A stretch of 64,000 bases of DNA from NCBI GenBank assembly GCA_021776565.1, contig JAJFFQ010000058.1:48942-112941 (forward strand), given 5' to 3'. Of the stretch, positions 43,102 through 52,934 are shown piece by piece. Both the position numbers and the translations under genes were made by a program. Position 1 is the stretch's first letter. The number at the start of each line of letters is the position of its first letter. A model generated the notes under the pieces. It was not told the DNA's origin and made no database searches. It saw only the letters and a program-made list of their open reading frames with translations. The DNA is from Robiginitomaculum sp. (GTDB lineage: Bacteria > Pseudomonadota > Alphaproteobacteria > Caulobacterales > Maricaulaceae).

Positions 43102-44400
43102 TCAGTCCTTGTTTTTATAGACCTTGCCGCCCTTCATGACAAAATCCACATCCAGTAATTCGTTGATGTCGTCAAGCGGGCTGGAGCCAACGGCGATAAT
43201 ATCAGCCTGTTTTCCGGCTTCCAGTGAGCCGATTTTATCAGCCATCTGTAAATGCTCTGCGGCAATGATGGTGGCGGCGCTAATGGCCTCCATGGGGGTA
43301 AACCCGGCCTCGATCATCAGGGCAAATTCGCGGGCATTATCCCCGTGTTTCGAGACACCGCTATCGGTGCCATAGGCGATTTTAACGCCGCCCTCATGAG
43401 CCATTCGTAACATGGAAATCATTTGCGGGCCGACCTCAAGCGCCTTGGCACGCGATGGTGGCGGCAAAAACCCATCGGGGTCTTTGGCCATTTCCACCAC
43501 CGTTGCCCCGGCCAGAACCGTCGGCACCAGATAGGCATCGTATTTTTTGAACAGCTTGATGGTTTCCTTGTCCAGATAGGTGCCGTGTTCAATAGAATCT
43601 ATACCGGCGCGCAAGGCCGCCTCTATACCGCCTTTACCATGGGCATGAGCAGTGACCTGCCGACCCATAAAATGCGCCGCCTTGACGATATTTTCCATTT
43701 CATCATCAAAAAACTGTTGTTCGGTTCCAGCGGCGGTGTTGGACAGAACGCCGCCTGTGGCCGTAATTTTGATGACATCGGCACCCTTGCGCACATTTTC
43801 ACGCACCGCACGGCGACAATCATCCGCCCCGTTGCAAATGGCCGGGCGATGCAGGGCAGCGGCCACCATTTCCGCATACCCGTGGCGCGGATCACCATGA
43901 CCGCCAGAGGCGCTAATGGTTTGCCCGGCGGCACGAATATGTGGCCCGGGAATGTCGCCACGGTTAATGGCATCGCGCACCGCATAAATGGCATCATCAC
44001 CCCGTGCGCCCAGATCCTGAACAGCGGTAAATCCGGCCAGCAAGGTCTTGCGTGCATGGCTGGCACCATACATGGCATTGTCAGCATCCGAGCGGGTCAC
44101 CGTATCCAGCCTTCCAGTGGGGCCAAGCTCCGAGGTTAGATGCACATGACTGTCAATCAGACCGGGCAGACAAAACTTGTCTTTCAAATCCACCACTTCA
44201 GTGCCATCCGGGGCTTGAAACCCGTCCTGAATTTCAAGAATTTTACCGTCATGGCTAACCAATATGGTCGAGGCACCCAGCGGGGCCTTGCCCGGCTGGT
44301 TCAGAACTGTCCCGCATTGCACGGCTTTGGTGTGTGCCCATGCCGGTGCGGCGAAACCTGTGAATATAGCAAGCGTGAGTGAAACTGTTTTGATGCTCAT
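43102..44400 (-). CDS. Exported metal-dependent amidohydrolase (imidazolonepropionase-like)
   Basis: This 432-residue protein begins with a cleavable signal (SLTLAIFTGFAAPAWA, then HTKA). The amidohydrolase core follows: LPGLIDSHVHLTSE (metal ligands), VIKITATGGVLSN (bridging Lys), VTAHAHGKGGIEAALRAGIDSIEHG, and YGTDSGVSKHG. The group includes Xaa-Arg/Pro dipeptidases and carboxypeptidase-like enzymes; the substrate here is unknown. Its leader holds a 52-bp tandem duplication. It is followed by DUF2461. Confidence 0.87.
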   Translation of the reverse strand: MSIKTVSLTLAIFTGFAAPAWAHTKAVQCGTVLNQPGKAPLGASTILVSHDGKILEIQDGFQAPDGTEVVDLKDKFCLPGLIDSHVHLTSELGPTGRLDTVTRSDADNAMYGASHARKTLLAGFTAVQDLGARGDDAIYAVRDAINRGDIPGPHIRAAGQTISASGGHGDPRHGYAEMVAAALHRPAICNGADDCRRAVRENVRKGADVIKITATGGVLSNTAAGTEQQFFDDEMENIVKAAHFMGRQVTAHAHGKGGIEAALRAGIDSIEHGTYLDKETIKLFKKYDAYLVPTVLAGATVVEMAKDPDGFLPPPSRAKALEVGPQMISMLRMAHEGGVKIAYGTDSGVSKHGDNAREFALMIEAGFTPMEAISAATIIAAEHLQMADKIGSLEAGKQADIIAVGSSPLDDINELLDVDFVMKGGKVYKNKD

Positions 44401-44416
44401 GGTGTTTCCCTTTTCC

Positions 44417-44528
44417 CTTTAGGCCGCTAACCGGCCTTGTCGTTGATATGCTCCAGACCGGCCTGTTTCTCTATTTCTTTAGGCCGCTAACCGGCCTTGT
44501 CGTTGATATGCTCCAGACCGGCCTGTTT
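44417..44528. repeat. Tandem 52-bp duplication with hairpins
   Basis: Two identical 52-bp copies (44417-44468, 44477-44528) with an 8-bp spacer, a period of 60 bp. Each holds the hairpin AGGCCG-CTAAC-CGGCCT and a second CCGGCCT near its end, so each copy offers alternative pairings. The pair fills most of the 161-bp gap between the purD stop and the amidohydrolase start. Without clear T-runs in the minus direction, a classical terminator is not supported. Confidence 0.85.
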
Positions 44529-44561
44529 TTATTTTCTACTTTGGTTGTTACCCATCTTTTT

Positions 44562-45821
44562 CTAAACCTTAGCGCCAATATCCTTGCGGTAAAAGCCGCC
44601 GTCAAATTCTATCTGTTCACATTGCCGATAGGCATTGGCCGCAGCATCACCAACAGACGTACCAAAGGCAGTTATTGCCAATACGCGCCCCCCCGCAGAA
44701 ACAAGGTTTCCATCCTCGTCCAGTGTGGTTCCTGCATGGAACATTTGCACACCGTCAGTACCTGGTTCTGGTAGGCCCAAAGACAAGCCTTTTTTATAGG
44801 CACCCGGATAGCCTTTGGCGGCCATCACCACCGTCGTACAGGCCTGTTTGTCCCAATCCGGTGCCAAGGTTTGCGCCAGCTTGCCATTGGCACAGGCAAG
44901 AAGAAGTGGCACCAGATCGCTTTGCAGCCGCATCACCAAAACCTGACATTCAGGATCACCAAAGCGCACATTATATTCAATCAGCTTTGGCCCATCGGTT
45001 CCAATCATCAGGCCGGCAAAAAGAACCCCGGTAAACGGCCTGCCTTCTTCTCGCATCGCGGCAATGGTGGGAATGATGATCTCGTCCATAATCCGTTTTG
45101 CCATAAACTCATCAACGTGTGGCACGGGCGAAAATGCACCCATACCCCCCGTATTTGGCCCCAGATCACCATCAAAGGCACGTTTATGGTCTTGCGCGGC
45201 GATCAGGGGCATAACGGCCTCTCCATCGCTTAAGGCAAAAAACGATGCCTCAAGCCCGTGCATAAATTCCTCTATGACCAGAGTTTGCGAAGCCGCACCA
45301 AACTGGCCGTCCAGCATATCCTGTGCCGCCGCCACGGCTTCATCCATGTCTTGTGCGATGACCACACCCTTGCCCGCCGCCAGCCCATCCGCCTTCAGAA
45401 CAAAAGGCGCGGCAAGAGTGCGCAAAAATACTTTCGCGTCAGCCATGGTCTGAACGGTGCGATGCCGGGCCGTCGGGATGTTATGACGAGCACAAAGCTC
45501 TTTGGTGAAGGCCTTGGAACTTTCCAGTTGCGCCGCCGCCGCCGAGGGGCCAAAAACGGCGATATTGAGTGCCTGCAACTGATCGACCAACCCCTCAGCC
45601 AGTGCCACTTCCGGCCCGACCACCACCAGATCCGGAGCTTCTTTAATCGCCAGTCTGACAAGAGCCGCAACATTTTCGGCGCTAACAGATACACAGCGTC
45701 CCAGTGTAGTCAGCCCCGGATTGCCCGGCGCACTGACCAGTTCAGTCACCAGCGGGCTTTGCATAATCTTCCAGCCCAACGCATGTTCACGCCCGCCGCC
45801 ACCGATCAGCAGAACTTTCAT
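44562..45821 (-). CDS. purD: Phosphoribosylamine-glycine ligase
   Basis: This 419-residue ATP-grasp enzyme forms glycinamide ribonucleotide in purine synthesis. The N-terminus MKVLLIGGGGREHALGWKI is the PurD signature. ATP-grasp features include APFVLKADGLAAGKGVVIA, EEFMHGLEASFFALSDG, AQDHKRAFDGDLGPNTGGMGAFSP and IEYNVRFGDPECQVL. ATG 45821 gives the right N-terminus; the frame is open to 45902 but that stretch is upstream DNA. It is divergent from xseA. Confidence 0.95.
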   Translation of the reverse strand: MKVLLIGGGGREHALGWKIMQSPLVTELVSAPGNPGLTTLGRCVSVSAENVAALVRLAIKEAPDLVVVGPEVALAEGLVDQLQALNIAVFGPSAAAAQLESSKAFTKELCARHNIPTARHRTVQTMADAKVFLRTLAAPFVLKADGLAAGKGVVIAQDMDEAVAAAQDMLDGQFGAASQTLVIEEFMHGLEASFFALSDGEAVMPLIAAQDHKRAFDGDLGPNTGGMGAFSPVPHVDEFMAKRIMDEIIIPTIAAMREEGRPFTGVLFAGLMIGTDGPKLIEYNVRFGDPECQVLVMRLQSDLVPLLLACANGKLAQTLAPDWDKQACTTVVMAAKGYPGAYKKGLSLGLPEPGTDGVQMFHAGTTLDEDGNLVSAGGRVLAITAFGTSVGDAAANAYRQCEQIEFDGGFYRKDIGAKV

Positions 45822-45883
45822 CTGTTTCCTCCCGCCCAGCCTGGTTATACTGGCTAAAATTACTTTTAAGGGGATTCGCCGTC

Positions 45884-47302
45884 TTGTCAGAACCATCTGC
45901 ATCCAATGTTCATGAATTTACCGTATCCGAACTTGCCGGGGCGCTAAAACGCACGGTTGAGGACAATTATGGCCATGTGCGCGTGCGCGGAGAGCTTGGC
46001 CGGGTGGTTATTGCTCGCTCTGGCCATGTTTATATGGACATGAAAGATGACCGGGCGGTGATCGCCTCGATCATCTGGAAGGGTGTGGCCTCAAAGCTGC
46101 GCTTTGCCCCCGAAGAAGGTTTGGAGGTTATCGCTGAGGGGCGGTTGTCCACCTATCCGGGGCGTTCACAATATCAGCTTATCATTGAAAGCATGGAGCC
46201 AGCCGGTGCCGGGGCATTGATGGCCCTGCTTGAGGAACGGCGCAAGAAATTTCAGGCCGAAGGTCTGTTTGATGATGCGCACAAGAAACCCTTGCCGTTT
46301 TTACCGCATACCATAGGCGTTATCACCTCGCCCACCGGGGCGGTTATTCGCGATATTCTGCACCGCTTGCGTGAGCGGTTTCCGCGCCATGTCTTGCTGT
46401 GGCCGGTGCTGGTACAGGGGGACAAGGCCGCCAGCCAAATCAGTGCCGCCATTGACGGGTTTAATGCGCTGGATGCGGCAGGCTCTGTCCCCCGGCCTGA
46501 CCTGCTGATTGTGGCGCGCGGGGGTGGCTCTATTGAGGATTTATGGGCCTTTAACGAGGATATTGTTGTACGCGCGGCGGCGCGGTCAACCATTCCGCTG
46601 ATTTCGGCGATCGGTCATGAAACCGACTGGACGCTGCTTGATTATGTGGCTGACCGGCGCGCACCCACACCCACAGGCGCCGCAGAAATGGCCGTGCCAG
46701 TTCGCACTGAACTACTTGGTATATTGCAAAGCCATGAAGCAAGAATGGCCGGTGCCATGACCCAGCTCGGCACGCGCAAGCAAACTGAATTACGTGCCGC
46801 CGTACGCGGCCTTCCCCGCCCGGAGGATTTGCTGGGTGTATTATCGCAACGCTTTGATTTCACCGCCGAGCGCCTAAAGCGGGCACTGGATACGGGCTTG
46901 AACAAAAGAGCCGAACGATTAAACCTGATTGCCGGGCGATTACGCCCGCAACACTTGCTCTTTGATGTGCAAAGACGTGTGGAAAAATTGACCAGCCTTG
47001 CAGGGCGGGCAAACATTTCTTTCCAACGGGGGTTAACCGAACGAGCGCGGCAGGTGCACAGCGCCGGTAAACTCCTGCGCTCCCTCTCCCATGAAGGCGT
47101 ATTGGCGCGTGGATTTGCACTGGTGCATCGCCGCGATGGCAGCATTGCCCGCACCGGTGCCGTGCTGTCACCTGGTGAGCCGGTTAGTTTGCATTTTGCT
47201 GATACCAGCCGCCCGGCACGCATAGAAGGCGGCGCAAAAAACCCGCAGCGCAAGCCCCGCAAAACGCCGACTAACCCCTCCGACCAGGGATCATTATTTT
47301 AG
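45884..47302 (+). CDS. xseA: Exodeoxyribonuclease VII large subunit
   Basis: This 472-residue protein begins with an OB-fold (FTVSELAGALKRTVEDNYGHVRVRGELG) and has the catalytic core GVITSPTGAVIRDILHRLRERFP, LLIVARGGGSIEDLWAFNEDIVVRA and ISAIGHETDWTLLDYVADRRAPTPTGAAE, then a long coiled coil. It degrades single-stranded DNA with XseB, which is not in this window. The start is TTG 45884 with AAGGGG upstream; the first ATG inside is too late. Its 3' end overlaps rfbD by 9 bp, convergent. Confidence 0.93.
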   Translation: MSEPSASNVHEFTVSELAGALKRTVEDNYGHVRVRGELGRVVIARSGHVYMDMKDDRAVIASIIWKGVASKLRFAPEEGLEVIAEGRLSTYPGRSQYQLIIESMEPAGAGALMALLEERRKKFQAEGLFDDAHKKPLPFLPHTIGVITSPTGAVIRDILHRLRERFPRHVLLWPVLVQGDKAASQISAAIDGFNALDAAGSVPRPDLLIVARGGGSIEDLWAFNEDIVVRAAARSTIPLISAIGHETDWTLLDYVADRRAPTPTGAAEMAVPVRTELLGILQSHEARMAGAMTQLGTRKQTELRAAVRGLPRPEDLLGVLSQRFDFTAERLKRALDTGLNKRAERLNLIAGRLRPQHLLFDVQRRVEKLTSLAGRANISFQRGLTERARQVHSAGKLLRSLSHEGVLARGFALVHRRDGSIARTGAVLSPGEPVSLHFADTSRPARIEGGAKNPQRKPRKTPTNPSDQGSLF

Positions 47303-48193
47303 TGACAGAATGGCTTTTACACAATCATGAACGCCGTCGCGCCAGTCCTGTATCAAAATACCAAACCGATCATGGGCCTTGTGGCAATCCATACAGGAAT
47401 TTTCTGGCCGGGGTGCTGCCGGTTGAAATGCCTTGTTATAGTGCTCGCTTGAGATAGTCAGCACCCGCGCATAAGGGCCATTAAGACGCTTGGAGGCAGC
47501 AAAAACCTCCTTGGCAAAGTCGGCCCAACTGGTTCGCCCGGCCCCGGCGAGATGATAAACACCCCAGTTTTCAAAATCGGAATTTTCAAGGATATGCTCT
47601 GCAATACCTAAAATGGCTTGCCCAAGATGGGGAGCGAATGTCGGGTTGCCGAACTGGTCATCGACCACGCTGATTTCATCGCGTGTACTGGCAAGGCTCA
47701 ACATGGTTTTGACGAAGTTCTTGCCCATTGCACTATGCACCCAGGCGGTACGAACAATGATGTGCTGGGGACAAGCCTTGCAAATTGCAATTTCACCGGC
47801 GCGTTTGCTGGCGCCATAAACGCCCAAAGGAGCCGGTAGATCATCCTCGCCATAAGGAGCTGTTTTGCAGCCATCAAATACATAATCTGTGGAAACGTGT
47901 ATAAGCGGAAAATTATACCTCGCGCATAATGCGGCCAGCACCGCCGGGCCATCGGCATTGATGGCAAACGCCTGTCTTTCATCGGTTTGTGCATTATCCA
48001 CCGCGGTATAGGCGGCGGCATTGATGACCAGTGCTGGTCTGATACGCTTGATGGCGTTTTCAAGGCTATTGCGCAGGGTAATATCCACGTCCGGGCGACC
48101 AAGTGCAACAACACCGTTACCATTCAGTTCAGCAAGGGCGTTGGCCAGTTGTCCGCTCCGGCCAATGACCAGGATAGGGCCTTTCTGGCTCAT
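47294..48193 (-). CDS. rfbD: dTDP-4-dehydrorhamnose reductase
   Basis: This 299-residue short-chain reductase makes dTDP-L-rhamnose. Visible are the NAD(P) site VIGRSGQLANAL, VINAAAYTAVDNAQTDE, HVSTDYVFDG and the YGASKRAGE catalytic Tyr/Lys, then DQFGNPTFAPHLG. The C-terminus contains an odd CMDCHKAHDRFGI stretch with two cysteines; in the family this region is RPxxSxLD-like. Its start overlaps the rfbC stop by 4 bp. rfbA and rfbB are not in this window. Confidence 0.93.
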   Translation of the reverse strand: MSQKGPILVIGRSGQLANALAELNGNGVVALGRPDVDITLRNSLENAIKRIRPALVINAAAYTAVDNAQTDERQAFAINADGPAVLAALCARYNFPLIHVSTDYVFDGCKTAPYGEDDLPAPLGVYGASKRAGEIAICKACPQHIIVRTAWVHSAMGKNFVKTMLSLASTRDEISVVDDQFGNPTFAPHLGQAILGIAEHILENSDFENWGVYHLAGAGRTSWADFAKEVFAASKRLNGPYARVLTISSEHYNKAFQPAAPRPENSCMDCHKAHDRFGILIQDWRDGVHDCVKAILSLK

Positions 48194-48792
48194 GCTTTGG
48201 CAGTGTCAAAATATGCCGGCAAGGCAGACAGGCACGGGTAATTGCGATCCTTGTCAGACAGCACAGGCGTTGCGCCCTCATCCAGCGACCAGCTTATGCC
48301 CAGATCAGGATCATCCCATGCCAGTCCCTTGTCATGAGCAGGCGCATAATATCGGGAGACCTTGTAGAGCACCTCTGTATCAGGCTCCAGGGTGCAAAAT
48401 CCGTGCGCAATACCCTCAGGCACCCAAAGTTGTTTCCAGTTTTTTGCAGTTAATGTGACAGCAATATGCTGCCCGAATGTGGGCGAGCCACGGCGTATAT
48501 CAACACAAACATCCTGTATGGCACCACGTAAAACACGAACAAGTTTTGCTTGTGCATCTGGCGGTGTTTGAAAATGCAGCCCACGCACCGTGCCCTTTTG
48601 AGCAGAGAGGGAATGGTTATCCTGCACAAAACCCGTACCAAGACCAAAACTTTCAAATACACACTTATTATAGGTTTCCGAGAAAAACCCGCGATCATCG
48701 CCGTGCTTCTCTGGCTCCAGAAGATATACGCCTGGCATGGCCAGTTCGTATATTTGAAGCCTAGATTGTTCTTGTTTTTCTGCCATGCTCAT
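48190..48792 (-). CDS. rfbC: dTDP-4-dehydrorhamnose 3,5-epimerase
   Basis: This 200-residue cupin-fold enzyme epimerises the dTDP-sugar before RfbD reduces it. Motifs include DDRGFFSETYNK, GTVRGLHFQ (catalytic His), KLVRVLRGAIQDVCVDIRRGSPTFG, WVPEGIAHGFCTLEPDTEVLYKVSRYYAP (catalytic Tyr) and LAWDDPDLGISW. The leader is about 15 residues longer than in E. coli. It overlaps ubiX upstream and rfbD downstream by 4 bp each. Confidence 0.95.
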   Translation of the reverse strand: MSMAEKQEQSRLQIYELAMPGVYLLEPEKHGDDRGFFSETYNKCVFESFGLGTGFVQDNHSLSAQKGTVRGLHFQTPPDAQAKLVRVLRGAIQDVCVDIRRGSPTFGQHIAVTLTAKNWKQLWVPEGIAHGFCTLEPDTEVLYKVSRYYAPAHDKGLAWDDPDLGISWSLDEGATPVLSDKDRNYPCLSALPAYFDTAKA

Positions 48793-49370
48793 AGGCGATT
48801 GCGGGCATCGGCAAGGCCGGCCCAGCGGTGCATGTCCGGTGTTTCAAGCCCAAACAAATCCAGTATCCGGCCAACCGAATGATCCACAAGGTCATCCACG
48901 CTTTGCGGGCGTATATACATGGCGGGCATGGGCGGCGCGACAATAGCACCCAGATCGCAGACCTTGCTCAACAAGTCGCAATGTCCGGTGTGTAGCGGCG
49001 TTTCGCGGGGCATGAGCACAAGCTTGCGGCGTTCCTTGAGCACCACATCTGCGGCGCGAACAATCAGATCATCTGCATAGGAATGAGCAATGGCCGAAAG
49101 TGTTTTCATGGCACAGGCGGCGACAATCATGCCATCTGTCTGGTAAGAACCACTGGCGATTGTGGCGCCAAGATCAGTATTGCGATACACTCTGTCAGCC
49201 AAGTTTTCTACCGCAGTAATGCTCCAGTCAGTCTCGACACTGATATTCAGTTTCGCGGTTTTTGTCAGCACCAGATGCGTTTCAATATCGGGCATGGTTT
49301 TTAGATATTCCAGCAGCCGGATGCCATAAATGACACCACTGGCCCCGGCTATACCGACAATAATACGCAT
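48789..49370 (-). CDS. ubiX: Flavin prenyltransferase UbiX
   Basis: This 193-residue enzyme makes prenylated FMN, the cofactor for UbiD-type decarboxylases in ubiquinone synthesis. The N-terminal FMN site is VGIAGASGVIYGIRLLEYL, and SYQTDGMIVAACAMKTLSAIAHSYADDLIVRAADVVLKERRKLVLMPRETPLH is present almost intact. UbiD is not in the window. ATG 49370 gives the canonical start; the frame is open to 49430. Linking it with rfbC and rfbD in an overlapping transcript is unusual but need not be functional. Confidence 0.94.
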   Translation of the reverse strand: MRIIVGIAGASGVIYGIRLLEYLKTMPDIETHLVLTKTAKLNISVETDWSITAVENLADRVYRNTDLGATIASGSYQTDGMIVAACAMKTLSAIAHSYADDLIVRAADVVLKERRKLVLMPRETPLHTGHCDLLSKVCDLGAIVAPPMPAMYIRPQSVDDLVDHSVGRILDLFGLETPDMHRWAGLADARNRL

Positions 49371-49559
49371 ATATGTTCGCTCCGCCAAAAGGGTACAGGC
49401 CCATAAACCACAGAGGCACAAGGCTTTCAACGTTGTGTGCCAGAAGAAACGCTCTGATTTTGGATCAAATACCTCCTGGTTAACCGCTTATTCAGTGCAT
49501 GCCATCATAATTCTACAAGAATGAAACGCTGATCGGGGTTGGTTTAGCGTTAACTATGG

Positions 49560-51152
49560 GTGGGATACGTGGATACTTCTTCTCTTCAGACAAAACCAGA
49601 CACTGGCAATGTACAATTGCGGGCGCTTCTTGAAGCTGTGCCACAAGGGGTGGTCATTTTTGATGCAAACGACACCATTGCCCAAATCAATCAGCAAGCC
49701 TCTTGTTTTCTCGAATTGCAACCGGGGTGTATAACAACCGGGGCGTCATTTGCTGATTTTGCCAAAAACCTTTTTCCTGGCAAACCTCGCGAAACAATTG
49801 AAAAACTTACCAACCGTGTGCGGCAAAACCGGGAAGGGTGCATTGAACTGGCCCTTCCTTCGGGAAATGTCATTGAAGCCAAATTTTCTGCCGTGGATGG
49901 CAATGGTCTAATGGTGAGCCTCAACGAAGTTACTATCCTTGATGACACAGCGCATGGTGCCGATGCAGCGCGCGAAGCAGCGGAGAACGCCAACAAGGCC
50001 AAGTCTGAATTTCTGGCCATGATGAGCCATGAATTGCGTACACCGATGAATGCGGTTTTGGGCATGGCCGGGCTGCTGGCCAAATCAAAGCTGGATAACG
50101 AGCAGAGCGAAAACGTCAAAACCTTGCTGGATGCCGGGGATGTATTGATGTCAATCCTTAACGACATCCTGGATTTATCCAAGATTGAGGCCGGCAAACT
50201 GCAGATCGAGAAAATTGATGTTGATATGCGCCATACCTTGCGCAAGCTTGAGCGGCTTTGGCGGCCAAATATCGAAGACAAGGGGCTTAATTTCAAGGTT
50301 AGCATTGCCGACGATGTGCCATCGGCCATTGAAGGTGATCCTGTTCGTATTCGGCAAATCCTCTATAACCTTCTTTCTAACGCCACAAAATTTACCCAAA
50401 AGGGCGACGTTAGTGTGCGCGTCCAGGCCACTCCTGCCTCAGACAAAGAAACCAGAATTGTCTTTGAAATACGAGATACGGGCATTGGCATGTCGCAAGA
50501 AGCACAAGACCGCCTGTTCACCACATTTGAACAAGCTGACAATTCCATCACCCGCCGCTTTGGCGGCTCAGGGCTGGGCCTGGCTATATCGCGCAAGCTT
50601 TCCCGTTTGATGAATGGCGATATTACCGTGCGCTCAATACCCGATCAGGGCACCATTTTTACCCTGACTCTGAACACAAAAGTCGTTACCTCCAGTATTG
50701 AAACCAAAAGTGACGAGAGCAAGAAACCCGAGGCGATCAAAAAAGGTGTTCGTATCCTTGCTGTTGAGGATAATCCCATCAACCAAAGGGTGTTGGCTTC
50801 TTTTCTGCGCCCGGTTGGCGGCGAAATTGTTTGGGCAGAACACGGCGAAAAAGCCCTGGAGCTTGCAAGTGTTGCCCAGTTTGATGTTATTTTAATGGAC
50901 ATTCAAATGCCGGTTATGGACGGACTGACCGCAACCAAAGAATTGCGCGCTGGTAACGGTAAAAATGCTGATACGCCGATTGTTGCCATGACCGCCAACG
51001 CCATGCTCGGCGATCGTGAAACCTGCCTTAAGGCCGGCATGAGTGATTATGTGTCCAAACCAATTGACCCACGTGCGCTCTATTCCGCTATCGCCCGTGC
51101 GGCCACCCAGTCCCGGGCGCGCGATGTAAAGAGCAAATCCAGGGCGGCCTGA
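49560..51152 (+). CDS. Soluble hybrid histidine kinase (PAS-HisKA-HATPase-REC)
   Basis: This 530-residue sensor has no signal or membrane segment, so it acts in the cytosol. Order: a PAS-like domain (about 18-125, [25 protein letters not shown]), the phosphoacceptor H157 in [14 protein letters not shown], the ATPase with [26 protein letters not shown] and [13 protein letters not shown], and a receiver with D447 in [13 protein letters not shown] partner phosphotransfer protein must lie elsewhere. The start is GTG 49560 in frame; GTG 49569 is an alternative. It lies upstream of amn on the same strand, 90 bp from the small gene. Confidence 0.92.
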   Translation: MGYVDTSSLQTKPDTGNVQLRALLEAVPQGVVIFDANDTIAQINQQASCFLELQPGCITTGASFADFAKNLFPGKPRETIEKLTNRVRQNREGCIELALPSGNVIEAKFSAVDGNGLMVSLNEVTILDDTAHGADAAREAAENANKAKSEFLAMMSHELRTPMNAVLGMAGLLAKSKLDNEQSENVKTLLDAGDVLMSILNDILDLSKIEAGKLQIEKIDVDMRHTLRKLERLWRPNIEDKGLNFKVSIADDVPSAIEGDPVRIRQILYNLLSNATKFTQKGDVSVRVQATPASDKETRIVFEIRDTGIGMSQEAQDRLFTTFEQADNSITRRFGGSGLGLAISRKLSRLMNGDITVRSIPDQGTIFTLTLNTKVVTSSIETKSDESKKPEAIKKGVRILAVEDNPINQRVLASFLRPVGGEIVWAEHGEKALELASVAQFDVILMDIQMPVMDGLTATKELRAGNGKNADTPIVAMTANAMLGDRETCLKAGMSDYVSKPIDPRALYSAIARAATQSRARDVKSKSRAA

Positions 51153-51242
51153 CCCGCAACAATCGCCTCTTTCTCACCCATTCCCCTTCACGGCGCAATC
51201 GTTCCGCGTTAGACAAGCCTCATGAACAATGAGGAGATGTCG

Positions 51243-51458
51243 ATGTCTGACATGCCGGATCGCGTAACTATACTTGCCAAAAGCTTTTCCGAGGTTGCCA
51301 TGGAGTTTCATCGCTCTAAAATGGCCACCAGAGGATACCGCATGGAAGGGCGAATAGAGCCACATGTGTTTCAGATCATTGATGGTATGGAGCCACCAAA
51401 AGATTTGTTTGATGGCAATCAATATTTTGCCGTGACCTTCGTCAAGAAGGAAGACTGA
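51243..51458 (+). CDS. Small protein of unknown function upstream of amn
   Basis: This 71-residue soluble protein (MSDMPDRVTILAKSFSEVAMEF at the start, then a charged centre and VTFVKKED at the end) matches no family I recognise. A GAGGAG ribosome site lies 6 bp before ATG 51243; ATG 51222 and 51237 are also in frame. It ends 6 bp before the amn start, so it is probably part of that operon. Confidence 0.65.
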   Translation: MSDMPDRVTILAKSFSEVAMEFHRSKMATRGYRMEGRIEPHVFQIIDGMEPPKDLFDGNQYFAVTFVKKED

Positions 51459-51464
51459 ACCGGT

Positions 51465-52934
51465 ATGGGAACATCATCGGCCAAGGCGTCAATACGAGCC
51501 GCTCAATGCGTCGATGAATTGTCGTCTCTTTATGCGACGTCTGTACAGAATTTGCGCACTGCACTCAAAGCCTATCTGGAGCGGGGTGTGCTACCCAAAG
51601 CGGCTGATCGGGCACGGGGTGTCTTTGCCTATCCTGAACTGAAAATCCTCTACAATCCCGATGGCCCGGCCCCGCATCTTTCGCGCAGTTATGGCAAGCT
51701 TTCCACGGGCGGTGTTTATGCAACATCCATCACCAACCCGGAGCTTTTTCGCGGATATTTGATCGAGCAACTGGAGTTGTTATTCAAGGATTATGACGTT
51801 GAGGTTCGCACCGGGCCTTCCGAGCAGGAAATTCCCTATTCCTACGTTTTGGATGGCACCGACGATCTGGACATGAGCAATGCCTCGCCCAGCGAGCTGG
51901 CCGATATATTTCCGTTCGCAGATCTGGTTGCGGTCGGGGATGAAATTGCCGATGGAGAGATGGAGGCCGACGGCCTCAGCATGCCTTTGTCACTGTTTGA
52001 TGCCCCACGCACAGATTATTCCTTGTTTCGCCTGAAACATTATACCGGCACACCCTATGAGGATTGTCAGCAATTTATCCTGTTTACCAATTATCACCGC
52101 TATGTTGACGAGTTCGTCAAATGGGCGGTTGATGAAGTACAAAACGGGGACGGGGAGTATACCTCACTTTCAGCTGCCGGATTTGTGACCATTGACCGTG
52201 ATACACCCAACGCTGCCAAGACAATTAACGCGGCACCATGGCGCAAATATCAAATGCCGGCCTATCATTTGAAAGCCCCCGGCGGGCGCGGGGTAACCCT
52301 GGTCAACATCGGGGTCGGCCCGTCAAACGCAAAAACAGTTACTGACCATCTGGCGGTGTTGCGCCCACAATGCTGGTTGATGATTGGTCATTGCGGCGGA
52401 TTACGCCAGTCCCAGCGCCTTGGCGATTATGTGCTTGCCCATGCCTATTTGCGTGATGACCATGTACTGGATGATTGTCTGCCCCTGGAAATACCCATTC
52501 CCCCTCTGGCCGAAATACAAACCGCCCTGCAAATTGCCGTCAGCAGGGTTTCCGGTCAAAGCGCAGAGAAGATTAAATACCGTTTGCGTACTGGCACGGT
52601 GGTGACCAAGGATGACCGCAATTGGGAACTTAGGTATAGCGACGAAGCGAAAAAATTTAATAAATCACGCGCCATCGCTGTCGATATGGAATCGGCCACC
52701 ATTGCCGCCAACGGGTTTCGTCTGCGCGTTCCTTACGGCACATTATTATGTGTTTCCGATAAACCCTTACACGGCGAAATCAAATTACCGGGCGCAGCCA
52801 ACGTGTTTTACGAACGCTCCATTGCCGAGCATTTACGCATTGGACTGGAAACCATCAATATCGTAAAAACAGACGTTACCAACGCCCTGCACAGCCGCAA
52901 ATTGCGTGCCTTTAACGAACCACCATTTCGATGA
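51465..52934 (+). CDS. amn: AMP nucleosidase
   Basis: This 489-residue enzyme hydrolyses AMP to adenine and ribose-5-phosphate and helps balance AMP levels. The N-terminal regulatory part (about 1-175) and the catalytic nucleoside-phosphorylase-type domain (about 270-489) are both present: LVNIGVGPSNAKTVTDHLAVLRPQCWLMIGHCGGLRQSQRLGDYVLA, RTGTVVTKDDRNWE and VDMESATIAANGFRLRVPYGTLLCVSDKP. The length matches E. coli Amn. It starts the overlapping series amn-phosphatase-pabB-pabC. Confidence 0.94.
   Translation: MGTSSAKASIRAAQCVDELSSLYATSVQNLRTALKAYLERGVLPKAADRARGVFAYPELKILYNPDGPAPHLSRSYGKLSTGGVYATSITNPELFRGYLIEQLELLFKDYDVEVRTGPSEQEIPYSYVLDGTDDLDMSNASPSELADIFPFADLVAVGDEIADGEMEADGLSMPLSLFDAPRTDYSLFRLKHYTGTPYEDCQQFILFTNYHRYVDEFVKWAVDEVQNGDGEYTSLSAAGFVTIDRDTPNAAKTINAAPWRKYQMPAYHLKAPGGRGVTLVNIGVGPSNAKTVTDHLAVLRPQCWLMIGHCGGLRQSQRLGDYVLAHAYLRDDHVLDDCLPLEIPIPPLAEIQTALQIAVSRVSGQSAEKIKYRLRTGTVVTKDDRNWELRYSDEAKKFNKSRAIAVDMESATIAANGFRLRVPYGTLLCVSDKPLHGEIKLPGAANVFYERSIAEHLRIGLETINIVKTDVTNALHSRKLRAFNEPPFR

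Noticed and set aside
44448..44774. Plus-strand frame starting in the tandem duplication
   Set aside because: It reads a repeated peptide because of the 60-bp period and then runs antisense through purD.
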